DNA from: Gammaproteobacteria bacterium
GTDB lineage: Bacteria; Pseudomonadota; Gammaproteobacteria; Natronospirales; REEB76
Assembly: GCA_035279405.1 (NCBI GenBank)
Contig: DATEHU010000026.1
Location: 258,147-322,146 of the forward strand
Length of the DNA stretch: 64,000 bases
Direction: 5' to 3'
The notes under the pieces were generated by a model. It was given only the letters and a program-made list of their open reading frames with translations, searched no databases and had not been told where the DNA came from. The first letter of the stretch is position 1. The number at the start of each line of letters is the position of its first letter. The position numbers and the translations under genes were made by a program. This document shows, one piece after another, positions 48,645 to 56,141 of the stretch.

Positions 48645-50054
48645 ATGCAAGCGATGGTCACGTCTTCGTCGTCGGGGCTGACGGCGGCGGATGAAGGGGC
48701 GCTGCGTACCGTTTTCAACGTGTACACCTTGTGCGCGGCGCTGTGGCTGGTGTTTGCCACTTTCATCGGCATCGTGCTGGCGTTCAAGTTCGTGTATCCG
48801 GAGTTCTGGGCGCACGCGGGCTGGCTTACCTTCGGGCGGCTGCGGCCGATTCACACCAATGACACGTTTTATGCCTGGGCGAGCATCGGGCTCGTGGGCC
48901 TGGCCTATTACATTGCGGCGCGCAGCTCGAGGGCGCGCCTGTACAGCGCCAAGCTCGCCTGGGTGGGACTCGCGCTGTTCAACATTGCCGCCATTGCCGG
49001 TACGGTGACGCTGGATCTGGGCATCAACGACGGCACGCTCGAATACCGCGAGTGGGTGTGGCCGATCCGCCTGGTGTTCCTGGCGGCGCTGGTGGTGACC
49101 GCGTGGAATCTCATCGCGACCGTGGCGCGACGCAATACCAAGGACATTTATCTTTCCAACTGGTACACCATCGGCGGGGTGCTGTGGACCTGCATCATTG
49201 CCATCGTGGTCATCATTCCCTGGTACCAGTACGGGCTCGGGCAGGTAGCGGTCTCCGGCTTTTTCATGCACAACGCCGTGGGCTTGTGGTTCACGCCCAT
49301 GGCGCTCGGGGTTTTGTATTACGCCATTCCCAAGCTCTTCAGCCGCCCGATTTATTCCTACGCACTTGGAGTGTTCGCGTTCTGGACCAATCTGATTTTC
49401 TATCCGATCATCGGCTCGCATCATTTCCTGTTCAGCCCGCTGCCGTGGTGGTTGCAGACCATCGCCATCGTGTTCTCGGTGGCGATGCTGGTGCCGGTGT
49501 GGGCGGGCAGCGCGAATTACCTGCTCACCATGCGCGGGCGCCCGCAACGCCTGTACCGCTCGCCCGCGATGTTCGTGCTGGTGGGCGTGCTCGGCTATTT
49601 CATCGGCTCGAGTCAGGGCACGGCCGAGGCCTTCCGCTCGCTGCAGGAAGTCTGGCATCTCACCAACTTCACCGTCGGTCATTCGCACCTCACGATGTAC
49701 GGGTTCATCACCTTCGTCATCTGGGGCGGGGTGTACGGGCTTCTGCCGCGCATCACCGGCAAGCAGGCCAACAACCTGCTCATGGGCATCCATTTCTGGT
49801 GGGCCACGATCGGCATGATCATCTATGTGCTGGCGCTCTCGATCGGAGGCACGATTCAGGGACTCGATTGGATACACGGCCTGCCGTTCATTGATTCGGT
49901 GGTGAACATGGGGCCGTACTGGATGTGGCGCGCCATCGGCGGCAGCATGATGTTTGCGAGCCATTTGCTGTTCCTGTGGAACGTCTGGGTCATGACCTAT
50001 GGGAAGCGACAACCCAAGGCGTTCGCCGTGGCGACTACCGAGGCGGCTGCATGA
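48645..50054 (+). CDS. ccoN: cbb3-type cytochrome oxidase subunit I (CcoN)
   Basis: Haem-copper oxidase catalytic subunit of 469 residues with about 12 helices. Ligands read from the sequence are His70 (low-spin haem, RPIHTN), His209 (CuB, MHNAVGLW), His259-His260 (CuB, IGSHH) and His346/His348 (haems, VGHSHLT). Tyr253 is six residues before His259, where cbb3 oxidases have the cross-linked tyrosine, so oxygen reduction rather than NO reduction is favoured. GGGGAG supports the ATG. Its stop overlaps the next gene as ATGA. Confidence 0.93.
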   Translation: MQAMVTSSSSGLTAADEGALRTVFNVYTLCAALWLVFATFIGIVLAFKFVYPEFWAHAGWLTFGRLRPIHTNDTFYAWASIGLVGLAYYIAARSSRARLYSAKLAWVGLALFNIAAIAGTVTLDLGINDGTLEYREWVWPIRLVFLAALVVTAWNLIATVARRNTKDIYLSNWYTIGGVLWTCIIAIVVIIPWYQYGLGQVAVSGFFMHNAVGLWFTPMALGVLYYAIPKLFSRPIYSYALGVFAFWTNLIFYPIIGSHHFLFSPLPWWLQTIAIVFSVAMLVPVWAGSANYLLTMRGRPQRLYRSPAMFVLVGVLGYFIGSSQGTAEAFRSLQEVWHLTNFTVGHSHLTMYGFITFVIWGGVYGLLPRITGKQANNLLMGIHFWWATIGMIIYVLALSIGGTIQGLDWIHGLPFIDSVVNMGPYWMWRAIGGSMMFASHLLFLWNVWVMTYGKRQPKAFAVATTEAAA

Positions 50055-51001
50055 AAGCGCTCATCCTGATCGCCGGCGGCTCGACGCTGGTGTACGCGAT
50101 ACTCGCGGTACTGATGGGCGTGCTGCCGGGCATCGAGCTGTCGAAGACTCCGCCTGGCCCGGGCGTGGAACCCCTGACCGCGCTCGAAGCCGAAGGCCGC
50201 GATGTGTATGTCGCCAACGGTTGCAGCTACTGTCACACGCAGCAGGTGCGGCCGCTGGCCGAGGACCGGGTGTTCGGCCGGCCGATCTCGGCCGGCGATT
50301 TGGCCTATCAGACGCCGGAGTTGCTCGGTTCGGAACGCAACGGTCCGGATCTTTCCAACATCGGCAACCGCCAGCCGAGCAAGGTCTGGCAGTACATGCA
50401 TCTGTACGATCCGCGCTCGGTGCAGCCGCTGTCCATCATGCCGGATTTCAGTTTTCTGTTTCGCGTGGTGTCCGAGGCGCCATCCGGCGTCACCACGATC
50501 CCGGTGCCCAAGCCCTATGCTCCGGCGCAGGGCCTCGTGATTCCCACGCACAAGGCGGTCGCGCTGGTGGCCTATCTCCTGTCGCTCAAGCAGCCGCCGA
50601 TTCCCGGTTATGTACCGCCGGCCGCACCGGCCGCGGGCGGTGCGCCGGCAGCCGCGCCAGCGTTTGATGCAACCGAAGGCGCGCAACTGTTCTCGCAAAA
50701 CTGCGCGGTCTGCCATCAGGCGAACGGCGAGGGCATTGCCGGTGTGTTCCCGCCCCTCAAGGGTAACGCGGTGGTGCTGGCGGCCGATCCCACGCAGCAG
50801 ATTCACGTGATTCTGGAAGGCCTGCAAGGCGCCAATGTGGGTGGCACCGTGTATCCGGGCCAGATGCCGTCCTTCAAATCAGTACTGAGTGACAGCCAGA
50901 TCGCCAACATCATTGACCACGAACGTACTTCGTGGGGGAATAACGCACCGCTCGCCACGCCGACCGAAGTCGCGGCGCAGCGTGCCAAACTGAAACACTA
51001 G
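50051..51001 (+). CDS. CcoO fused to a cytochrome c domain
   Basis: Membrane-anchored dihaem protein of 316 residues. An N-terminal anchor (about 4-27) and the CcoO domain follow: NGCSYCHTQQVRPL with CSYCH at 58-62, NGPDLSNIGNR, and Met130 as possible axial ligand. A proline/alanine linker (183-203) leads to a second class I cytochrome c with CAVCH at 218-222 and Met272. The second domain closely resembles the C-terminal cytochrome of the nitrite reductase fusion. No separate CcoP was found, so this protein may serve as both subunits. Translation is coupled to ccoN. Confidence 0.9.
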   Translation: MKALILIAGGSTLVYAILAVLMGVLPGIELSKTPPGPGVEPLTALEAEGRDVYVANGCSYCHTQQVRPLAEDRVFGRPISAGDLAYQTPELLGSERNGPDLSNIGNRQPSKVWQYMHLYDPRSVQPLSIMPDFSFLFRVVSEAPSGVTTIPVPKPYAPAQGLVIPTHKAVALVAYLLSLKQPPIPGYVPPAAPAAGGAPAAAPAFDATEGAQLFSQNCAVCHQANGEGIAGVFPPLKGNAVVLAADPTQQIHVILEGLQGANVGGTVYPGQMPSFKSVLSDSQIANIIDHERTSWGNNAPLATPTEVAAQRAKLKH

Positions 51002-51010
51002 GAGCCGCGC

Positions 51011-51172
51011 ATGGAACATCATCTGATGGGACCGCTGATCGGCAATATAATTATTCTGGCCGGGGGCGGGTTGATTACCCTGGGTTGTTACGTGTATGCC
51101 ATCTGGCTCCTGATCCGCCCGGGCGAACGTGACAGTCATCACCCCAAGTACGGAGTACTCGACGATGACTGA
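51011..51172 (+). CDS. Small single-helix membrane protein (CcoQ-like position)
   Basis: A 53-residue frame beginning MEHHLMGPLIGN with one membrane helix (about 8-33), then a short charged tail (RPGERDSHHPKYG). GGAG lies before the ATG, and the stop overlaps the next gene by 8 bases. It occupies the place of CcoQ in cbb3 operons, but no CcoQ-specific motif is visible, so the name is by position only. Confidence 0.75.
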   Translation: MEHHLMGPLIGNIIILAGGGLITLGCYVYAIWLLIRPGERDSHHPKYGVLDDD

Positions 51173-51656
51173 TGAACCATTACGCGAGCGCCGGCGCGCA
51201 CAGGTCCAGATTTACGTGGACGACAATCCGGTGCCGATTGCCGAGCAGCCCTTGCCGACACGCGTGCGGCTCAACACCTATACACTGGTGGACGGCAATC
51301 ATCGCATCACGGTCCGGGTCAGCGATGTCACCGGCAAAGTATCGGTGCGCGAGATTCCGTTCAAGGTGGACAACGGTCCGGGCCTTGCGGTGACCGGGCT
51401 GGCACCAAACAGCATCCATCACGGCATCATCGAACTCGGCGTGAATGCCTTCAGCGCCGACGAGCCCTTCGAGCCGGAGCGCGCCGAGACCCATTCCTCC
51501 ATTCCCGTGTGGGTGTGGGTGATGCTGCTCATCATCGTGGGCTGGGCCGGGTGGTACGGTCAGCTCATGTGGCACCCGCCGGCGCAATTTGCCCAAAGCC
51601 CCACCTACCACGTTTACAGCGCAGCATCGGCCAGCAGCGGCCAGGCAGGCAATTGA
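51165..51656 (+). CDS. Oxidase-associated protein with a C-terminal membrane helix
   Basis: Protein of 163 residues. The N-terminal two thirds are beta-rich (QIYVDDNPVPIAEQPLPTRVRLNT, then NHRITVRVSDVTGKVSVREIPF), suggesting an Ig-like or FixH-like fold. One membrane helix follows near 124-142 (SIPVWVWVMLLIIVGWAGWY). The start overlaps the small membrane gene by 8 bases, completing a four-gene run with ccoN. It may assist assembly or stability of the oxidase. No family is firmly recognised. Confidence 0.75.
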   Translation: MTDEPLRERRRAQVQIYVDDNPVPIAEQPLPTRVRLNTYTLVDGNHRITVRVSDVTGKVSVREIPFKVDNGPGLAVTGLAPNSIHHGIIELGVNAFSADEPFEPERAETHSSIPVWVWVMLLIIVGWAGWYGQLMWHPPAQFAQSPTYHVYSAASASSGQAGN

Positions 51657-51705
51657 CCCCCTTGGGTCCGATGGCGGTCAGCCGTCGTCGCGCCATGTTC
51701 CCCAA

Positions 51706-52377
51706 TCAGCCTGAAGCGCGTTTGAGCTTGCCGCAGTCAATCGGCAGGGTCACGTGTGCCGGAACGGCTCCGAGCGACGCCACCGTAGACGGTAGCCGGG
51801 TGTCGGCCGGCACGCCGTGCACGTACACCACTAGGCGATCGAGGTCCAGGCTGGCACCGTTGAATGACTTGGCAAACGCGGCCTGCAGGGCTTTCAGCGA
51901 CAGCGTCTCCTTGTAGGTATAGGTGCCATGGGCCGACGCCTGCGGATATGTGTTGGCCGCGATGTCCATGGTCACTGGTTTGGCGTTGAGCGGCACCAGG
52001 GTGGTGCCTGAACCGGGCATGGTCTCGATGAGATCTATGATGCCGTCATGGTTGGTATCCACGTTTGCGAGCCCGGCCGGGCCTATCGGACAGCTCGCGG
52101 CACGACTGTCCGTGAACCCGTGCAAGTGTTGCCAGTGTTCGATGCGGGACGGCACACCCTGCAACACGATACGGATGGTGAGCTTGTCACCGCGGACCCT
52201 GAAATGTGCGATGCCGGTTGCGGCCGTACCGGCGATTTCACTGTTGAGTGTACGCAGTTGGGCGGCGTAAATCGTTTCCGACGGAGCTTCAGGCTCAGCG
52301 GCCGGTGCGCCGATGGGCATGATTGCCAGGCACGCGAGTGCGCCCGATGTGGCGATTACAAGCGCTGTGGTTTTCAT
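51706..52377 (-). CDS. Secreted CHRD-like domain protein
   Basis: Exported protein of 223 residues with a signal peptide (about 1-27, ending APAA). The mature part has the CHRD-like sequence AAQLRTLN...TGIAHFRVRGDKLTIRIVLQGVP, a histidine-containing EHWQHLHGF, and a calcium-like loop NVDTNHDGIIDLIE. An internal region keeps VVYVHGVPADTRLP. Function unknown. It converges with the oxidase genes with a 49-bp gap and is 97 bp downstream of nothing but nnrS on its own strand. Confidence 0.75.
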   Translation of the reverse strand: MKTTALVIATSGALACLAIMPIGAPAAEPEAPSETIYAAQLRTLNSEIAGTAATGIAHFRVRGDKLTIRIVLQGVPSRIEHWQHLHGFTDSRAASCPIGPAGLANVDTNHDGIIDLIETMPGSGTTLVPLNAKPVTMDIAANTYPQASAHGTYTYKETLSLKALQAAFAKSFNGASLDLDRLVVYVHGVPADTRLPSTVASLGAVPAHVTLPIDCGKLKRASG

Positions 52378-52474
52378 GCTGACTCTCCATGTCATGCTCA
52401 GGTGGCAATCAGATAATAGGCTTCTCGCTGCAGCTTATCCACCGCGCAGGGACGGCGCGAAGGTCGCGGAGCGC

Positions 52475-53635
52475 CTAGTTCAGCCGCGGTGCGAACATCA
52501 CCGGCAGAAAACGCAGGAAATAAATCGCAAAGGCCAATGCCCAGAGCACGCCCGCGATGGGTAACAGCCCGGGCGTGTTGATCAGGCGCAGTATCGCCGC
52601 CACGCTCACCAGCGCGAACGCCGTAGCCATGAACGGGCCGGCGGCCATTGCATGTCCGGTGTGGCCGAGCGCCACGCGCGTCATCATGCCGATGGAGAGC
52701 GAGCCGAGCGCGCCTACGGTGATGGCGTGCAACGCGGTGATTTCGGGAAGTGCGGAGGAGAGCAGTGCGACGCCGCGCAACGCAAGTCCCGCCGCCAGCC
52801 ATAAATAACCCAGGTGAAGTACCCACAGCATCGGCTCGCGCCAGGTTTTCCACGGTTGCCACAGCCACCCGCGCAGCAATACCAGCAGTGCCATTGCCAC
52901 CGATACTGCACCCAGCGTCATGGAAGCTGGCAGCAAAATATCGAGCAATACCAGTACCGCCGCGCCGGCATTCACGCTCCAGTCCAGCCAGCGGTAACGC
53001 CGCACCGTAGTGTTGCTCAAGCGCCGTGACGTGAAGAACGGAATCACGCGTCCACCGATGCTGAGCATCAATACCGTGAACAGGTCGATCACCCAGTACA
53101 GCACGCTGCGTTCCGCCACGTGGATCATGTCGGCGACGCTGAGATGAAACGTCACGTCCGCGAGCGTGAACGCCGACAGCAGCCCGATCACGAAATAATT
53201 GCGGCGGTTGCGGCTCTTGAGGATCGGTCGCGCCACCATGAGCAGCAGCAGGCCGAAGAACGCGCAGTCCAGGAATGCCGTGAGCGCGTAAGGTACGCGT
53301 GCGGGCAGCAGGAACAGCACGCGTGCCGCGATCCATACCGCTACCAGCAACAGCAGTGACTTGGGCGTGAACGTCGGCAGTTTGGTCCATTCGGCCACGG
53401 CCGTGAGCAGGAACCCCGCCACCAGCGCACCCGCGAAACCGAACAGCAATTCGTGACCGTGCCACGCGAGCGGCGGCAGGGAACTGGCCGGCAACCATCC
53501 GAGGTGCAGGAACAGCGCCCAGGTGAAAATGCCGAGCGAAGCCGCGAGCGCGGCACACAGGAACAGCGGCCGGAACGGTTGCTGCAGGATGGGCTTTGCG
53601 CTCACGCTGCGCGCGGCAGGGGCGGGGATACTCAC
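52475..53635 (-). CDS. nnrS: NnrS-family haem-copper membrane protein
   Basis: Integral membrane protein of 386 residues with about 12 helices. NnrS proteins hold haem and copper and protect cells during NO stress. Seen are the N-terminal QPFRPLFLCAALAA, WHGHELLFGFAGALVAGFLLTAV and ALHAITVGALGSLSIGMMTRVALGHTGH, all NnrS signatures with their histidines. The GTG at 53635 overlaps the pncB stop as GTGA, and AGGAAGG lies upstream. A shadow frame (52398-53663) is not coding. Confidence 0.93.
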   Translation of the reverse strand: MSIPAPAARSVSAKPILQQPFRPLFLCAALAASLGIFTWALFLHLGWLPASSLPPLAWHGHELLFGFAGALVAGFLLTAVAEWTKLPTFTPKSLLLLVAVWIAARVLFLLPARVPYALTAFLDCAFFGLLLLMVARPILKSRNRRNYFVIGLLSAFTLADVTFHLSVADMIHVAERSVLYWVIDLFTVLMLSIGGRVIPFFTSRRLSNTTVRRYRWLDWSVNAGAAVLVLLDILLPASMTLGAVSVAMALLVLLRGWLWQPWKTWREPMLWVLHLGYLWLAAGLALRGVALLSSALPEITALHAITVGALGSLSIGMMTRVALGHTGHAMAAGPFMATAFALVSVAAILRLINTPGLLPIAGVLWALAFAIYFLRFLPVMFAPRLN

Positions 53636-54792
53636 GCGGCGAAAACCTTCCTGAGATAGGCAAGATAACCGGGGTCGGTGCACAGGGTCTTGGCGGGATC
53701 GTCGCTGATCTTGGCCACGGCCTGCCCGTTGCAGCGCGTCATTTTAATGATCATGTCGGGCGGCGCAAAGCCCATGTCATTGCTGAGGTGCGTGCCGATC
53801 CCGAAGCCCAGGCGCACGCGGGCGTGAAAACGTTCGAAGATGCGCAGTGCCTTGGCGAAGTCCAGCGCATCGGTGAATACCAACATCCTGGTCAACGGGT
53901 CAACGCGCATTGCGTGGTAATGCTCCAGCATCTTTTCACCCCACGCAAATGGGTCGCCGGAATCGTGACGCACACCGTCGAACAGCTCGCAGAAGTACAG
54001 GTCGAAGTCCCGCAGGAAAGCCGCCAGTCCGATGACGTCGCTGAGCGCGATGCCGAGATCTCCGCGGTACTCCTGCTCCCAGCTTTCGAGCGCGAAGCGC
54101 TTGCTGTCAACGAGCCGCGGTCCCAGCGCCTGGCAGGCCTGCAGGAACTCGTGGCCCATGGTACCAATGGGAGTCAGGCCCAGCTCTTTGGCCAGCAGCA
54201 CGTTGCTGGTACCGGCGAGATTTACGGGCAGCGCGGCGGCCAGGCGCTGCACCACGCTGCGCTGCCAGTCGCGCGCGTAGCGCCGGCGGGTGCCGAACTC
54301 GCTGAAGCGGAATGCCGCATGCCCGGGATGAGCGCGCAGCAGCGCGATCTTCGCCTCCAGGCGGGCGCGGCCTTCCTCCAGGGTGTGCGCGTCACGCCGG
54401 GACTCGGCGTACACCTCGCTCAGGATCGCGAGCACCGGCACTTCGAACAGGATGGTGTGCAGCCACGGACCGCGGATCACGATTTCCAGAGCACCGTTCT
54501 CGATGCTCACGCTGACGTGGTCCTGCTGCAGCTGGAAGATGCGCAGGATGTCGACGAAATCCTTTTTCATGTAGCGCAGGTTGCGCAGGTAGGCGAGCTC
54601 CTGCGGCGTGAACCGCAGGCGACAGAGCGCGACGATCTCGTCACGGATGCGCGCCGCGTGTGCGGCGAGCTTGCCGGGTGCGTTGCGGCAGCGGAAGCGG
54701 TATTCGACTTCGGCGGCCGGAAAGCGGTGCAACACCGCCTGCATCATCGTGAGCTTGTAGAGATCGGTGTCGAGCAGCGATTCGATGATCAT
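53632..54792 (-). CDS. pncB: Nicotinate phosphoribosyltransferase
   Basis: NAD salvage enzyme that joins nicotinate to PRPP, 386 residues. Features are LLDTDLYKLTMMQAVLHRFPAAEVEYRFRCRN at the N-terminus (shown in part by the family pattern), the phosphorylated-His region in TPIGTMGHEFLQ, and TDALDFAKAL and RLGFGIGTHLSND near the C-terminus. Its stop overlaps the nnrS start, so the two are translationally coupled. A TTGAT box lies 27 bp before its ATG, too close for class II activation of pncB itself. Confidence 0.95.
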   Translation of the reverse strand: MIIESLLDTDLYKLTMMQAVLHRFPAAEVEYRFRCRNAPGKLAAHAARIRDEIVALCRLRFTPQELAYLRNLRYMKKDFVDILRIFQLQQDHVSVSIENGALEIVIRGPWLHTILFEVPVLAILSEVYAESRRDAHTLEEGRARLEAKIALLRAHPGHAAFRFSEFGTRRRYARDWQRSVVQRLAAALPVNLAGTSNVLLAKELGLTPIGTMGHEFLQACQALGPRLVDSKRFALESWEQEYRGDLGIALSDVIGLAAFLRDFDLYFCELFDGVRHDSGDPFAWGEKMLEHYHAMRVDPLTRMLVFTDALDFAKALRIFERFHARVRLGFGIGTHLSNDMGFAPPDMIIKMTRCNGQAVAKISDDPAKTLCTDPGYLAYLRKVFAA

Positions 54793-54818
54793 GCGTGCAT
54801 AGTGCGGGGGAGAGCGGC

Positions 54819-54832
54819 TTGATGCAAATCAA
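54819..54832. promoter_or_regulatory. FNR/Dnr-type box between pncB and the FmdE gene
   Basis: Perfect TTGAT-GCAA-ATCAA. Spacing fits activation of the rightward FmdE gene (centre 83 bp before its ATG; CCTACA near 54853-54858 as possible -10). For pncB it would act from inside the promoter, perhaps as repressor site. Confidence 0.78.
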
Positions 54833-54908
54833 TGCGCACGGCGCTGCTGTGGCCTACAAGGAGCTTCCCACAGTTTGATGTGCCCCGGTGCGGGCAGGAG
54901 TCGGGCCG

Positions 54909-55520
54909 ATGATGCGCTATCCCGAATTTTTCGATGCTGCGCCGGTAATCACGATGCGCGATCCGCTGGCCAAGTTCCTCGGCGCCATGCAGGGCGGTCT
55001 CATGGAATATCGTTACGCAAACGTGGTCGCGCTGGCCGGACATTCCTGCCCGACGGTCGCGGCGGCGTTCCTCATGACGCGCGCTGCGCTTAACGCACTC
55101 TATGCGGACGAGGTGCCGATGCGCGGTGACATCCGGGTTGCGGTCAGCGGCGCGCAGTACCAGGGCACGGTCGGCGTCACGGCCAACGTGGCCAGCCTGA
55201 TTACCGGCGCGGCCGGAGATGGAGGATTCAAGGGCATCGGCGGCCGGTTCAAGCGCTGCGAGCTTCTGGCCTTCGATGCGGAACCGAACGCGGAAATGAG
55301 TTTCACGCGTGCCGACGGCGGTGCGTGCGTGGAGGTGTCCGCGGACCTGTCGCCGGTGCCCATGGATGCGCGCGTGCGGGAATTGCTGCCGCTGTGTCTG
55401 GGTGGAAGCGCTGATCCGTCGGAGATCGGCGAATTCCGCCGCCTGTGGCAGGAGCGCGTGCGTCGTCTGATGCTGGATCACAAGGATGATCCGGCGGTGA
55501 TCCGCGTGCGCCTGCATTGA
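54909..55520 (+). CDS. FmdE-domain protein
   Basis: Protein of 203 residues related to subunit E of formylmethanofuran dehydrogenase. The key segment is LAGHSCPTVAAAFLMTRAAL with the metal-binding cysteine, followed by RGDIRVAVSG and a glycine-rich middle. The C-terminal zinc-finger of archaeal FmdE is absent. Bacterial FmdE-like proteins are uncharacterised, though they occur near molybdoenzyme or anaerobic genes. AGGAG lies eight bases upstream of the ATG. A perfect TTGAT box is well placed to drive it. Confidence 0.82.
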   Translation: MMRYPEFFDAAPVITMRDPLAKFLGAMQGGLMEYRYANVVALAGHSCPTVAAAFLMTRAALNALYADEVPMRGDIRVAVSGAQYQGTVGVTANVASLITGAAGDGGFKGIGGRFKRCELLAFDAEPNAEMSFTRADGGACVEVSADLSPVPMDARVRELLPLCLGGSADPSEIGEFRRLWQERVRRLMLDHKDDPAVIRVRLH

Positions 55521-55729
55521 GACCGGCAACACCTTGTTGCAGCACGCGCGCGCTGGTGCATGCGCCGACGTGGCAAGCAGGCCGTGGCTGACCGCCGGCG
55601 TATCCCGCGCGGTGATCAGCTTTGTACGGCCGCAGGTCGGTTCATTCACGCCATCGTCCAGCATGGCGCTGGCCTCCTCGTGCAAACGTGCAACGCGCGC
55701 CAGCCTAGGCGCAGTGCGGGTTGTGAGCC

Positions 55730-55743
55730 TTGATGCACATCAA
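55730..55743. promoter_or_regulatory. FNR/Dnr-type box upstream of the Rieske operon
   Basis: Perfect TTGAT-GCAC-ATCAA. A CTTAAA at 55764-55769 lies about 31 bp from its centre, as expected for a -10 in a class II promoter, and the Rieske ATG follows at 55803. The rest of the 282-bp gap holds no gene. Confidence 0.82.
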
Positions 55744-55802
55744 GGCAGGCGCGTGCAGCGGCGCTTAAAGTGCCTGGCAACCGCAGCACAGGAGGGGTTG
55801 GC

Positions 55803-56120
55803 ATGTCACAGTGGATCGCGGCCGCGCAGCTCGGCGAAATTCCCGACCACAAATCCAAAGTCATCACGCTCAACGGTTCCGATGTCGCGGTGTTCAACCT
55901 GAGCGGCGAGTACTTTGCCATCGAAGACATCTGCACGCATGACGGCGGCGACATTTCGGGCGGCTGGGTGGAAGGCGAGCGTGCGGTGTGCCCGCGGCAT
56001 CTCGCGGAATTCTCCATCCGTACCGGCGCGGCGCTCAAGGCGCCGGCCCACGAGGGCGTGCACAGCTTTCCGGTGCGCGTGCGCGGCGAAGTCATTGAAG
56101 TCTGCGATGACCGCGAGTGA
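55803..56120 (+). CDS. Rieske [2Fe-2S] ferredoxin-like protein
   Basis: Soluble protein of 105 residues. The Rieske ligands are complete: CTHDGGDISGG and CPRHLAEFSI. Size and motifs match the ferredoxin components of non-haem oxygenases and NirD-like proteins. No oxygenase or nitrite reductase (NirB) subunit is adjacent, so the partner is unknown. It leads a five-gene operon (membrane protein, DUF2249, DUF59 and DUF2249) behind a TTGAT box, which suggests electron transfer under anaerobic conditions. Confidence 0.9.
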   Translation: MSQWIAAAQLGEIPDHKSKVITLNGSDVAVFNLSGEYFAIEDICTHDGGDISGGWVEGERAVCPRHLAEFSIRTGAALKAPAHEGVHSFPVRVRGEVIEVCDDRE

Positions 56121-56141
56121 GGCGTGCGGGGACGGCGAGTA

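Noticed and set aside
48645-50054. Reading the oxidase as an NO reductase (NorB)
   Set aside because: The CuB histidine pair, the HNAVG motif and Tyr253 are those of cbb3 oxidases. The glutamates of NorB are missing.
52398-53663. Minus-strand open frame of 421 residues
   Set aside because: It overlaps nnrS in another frame and is arginine- and histidine-rich without family features.
54819-54832. TTGAT box as the class II activator site of pncB
   Set aside because: A start site 41 bp from the box centre would fall inside the pncB coding sequence; the FmdE side fits better.
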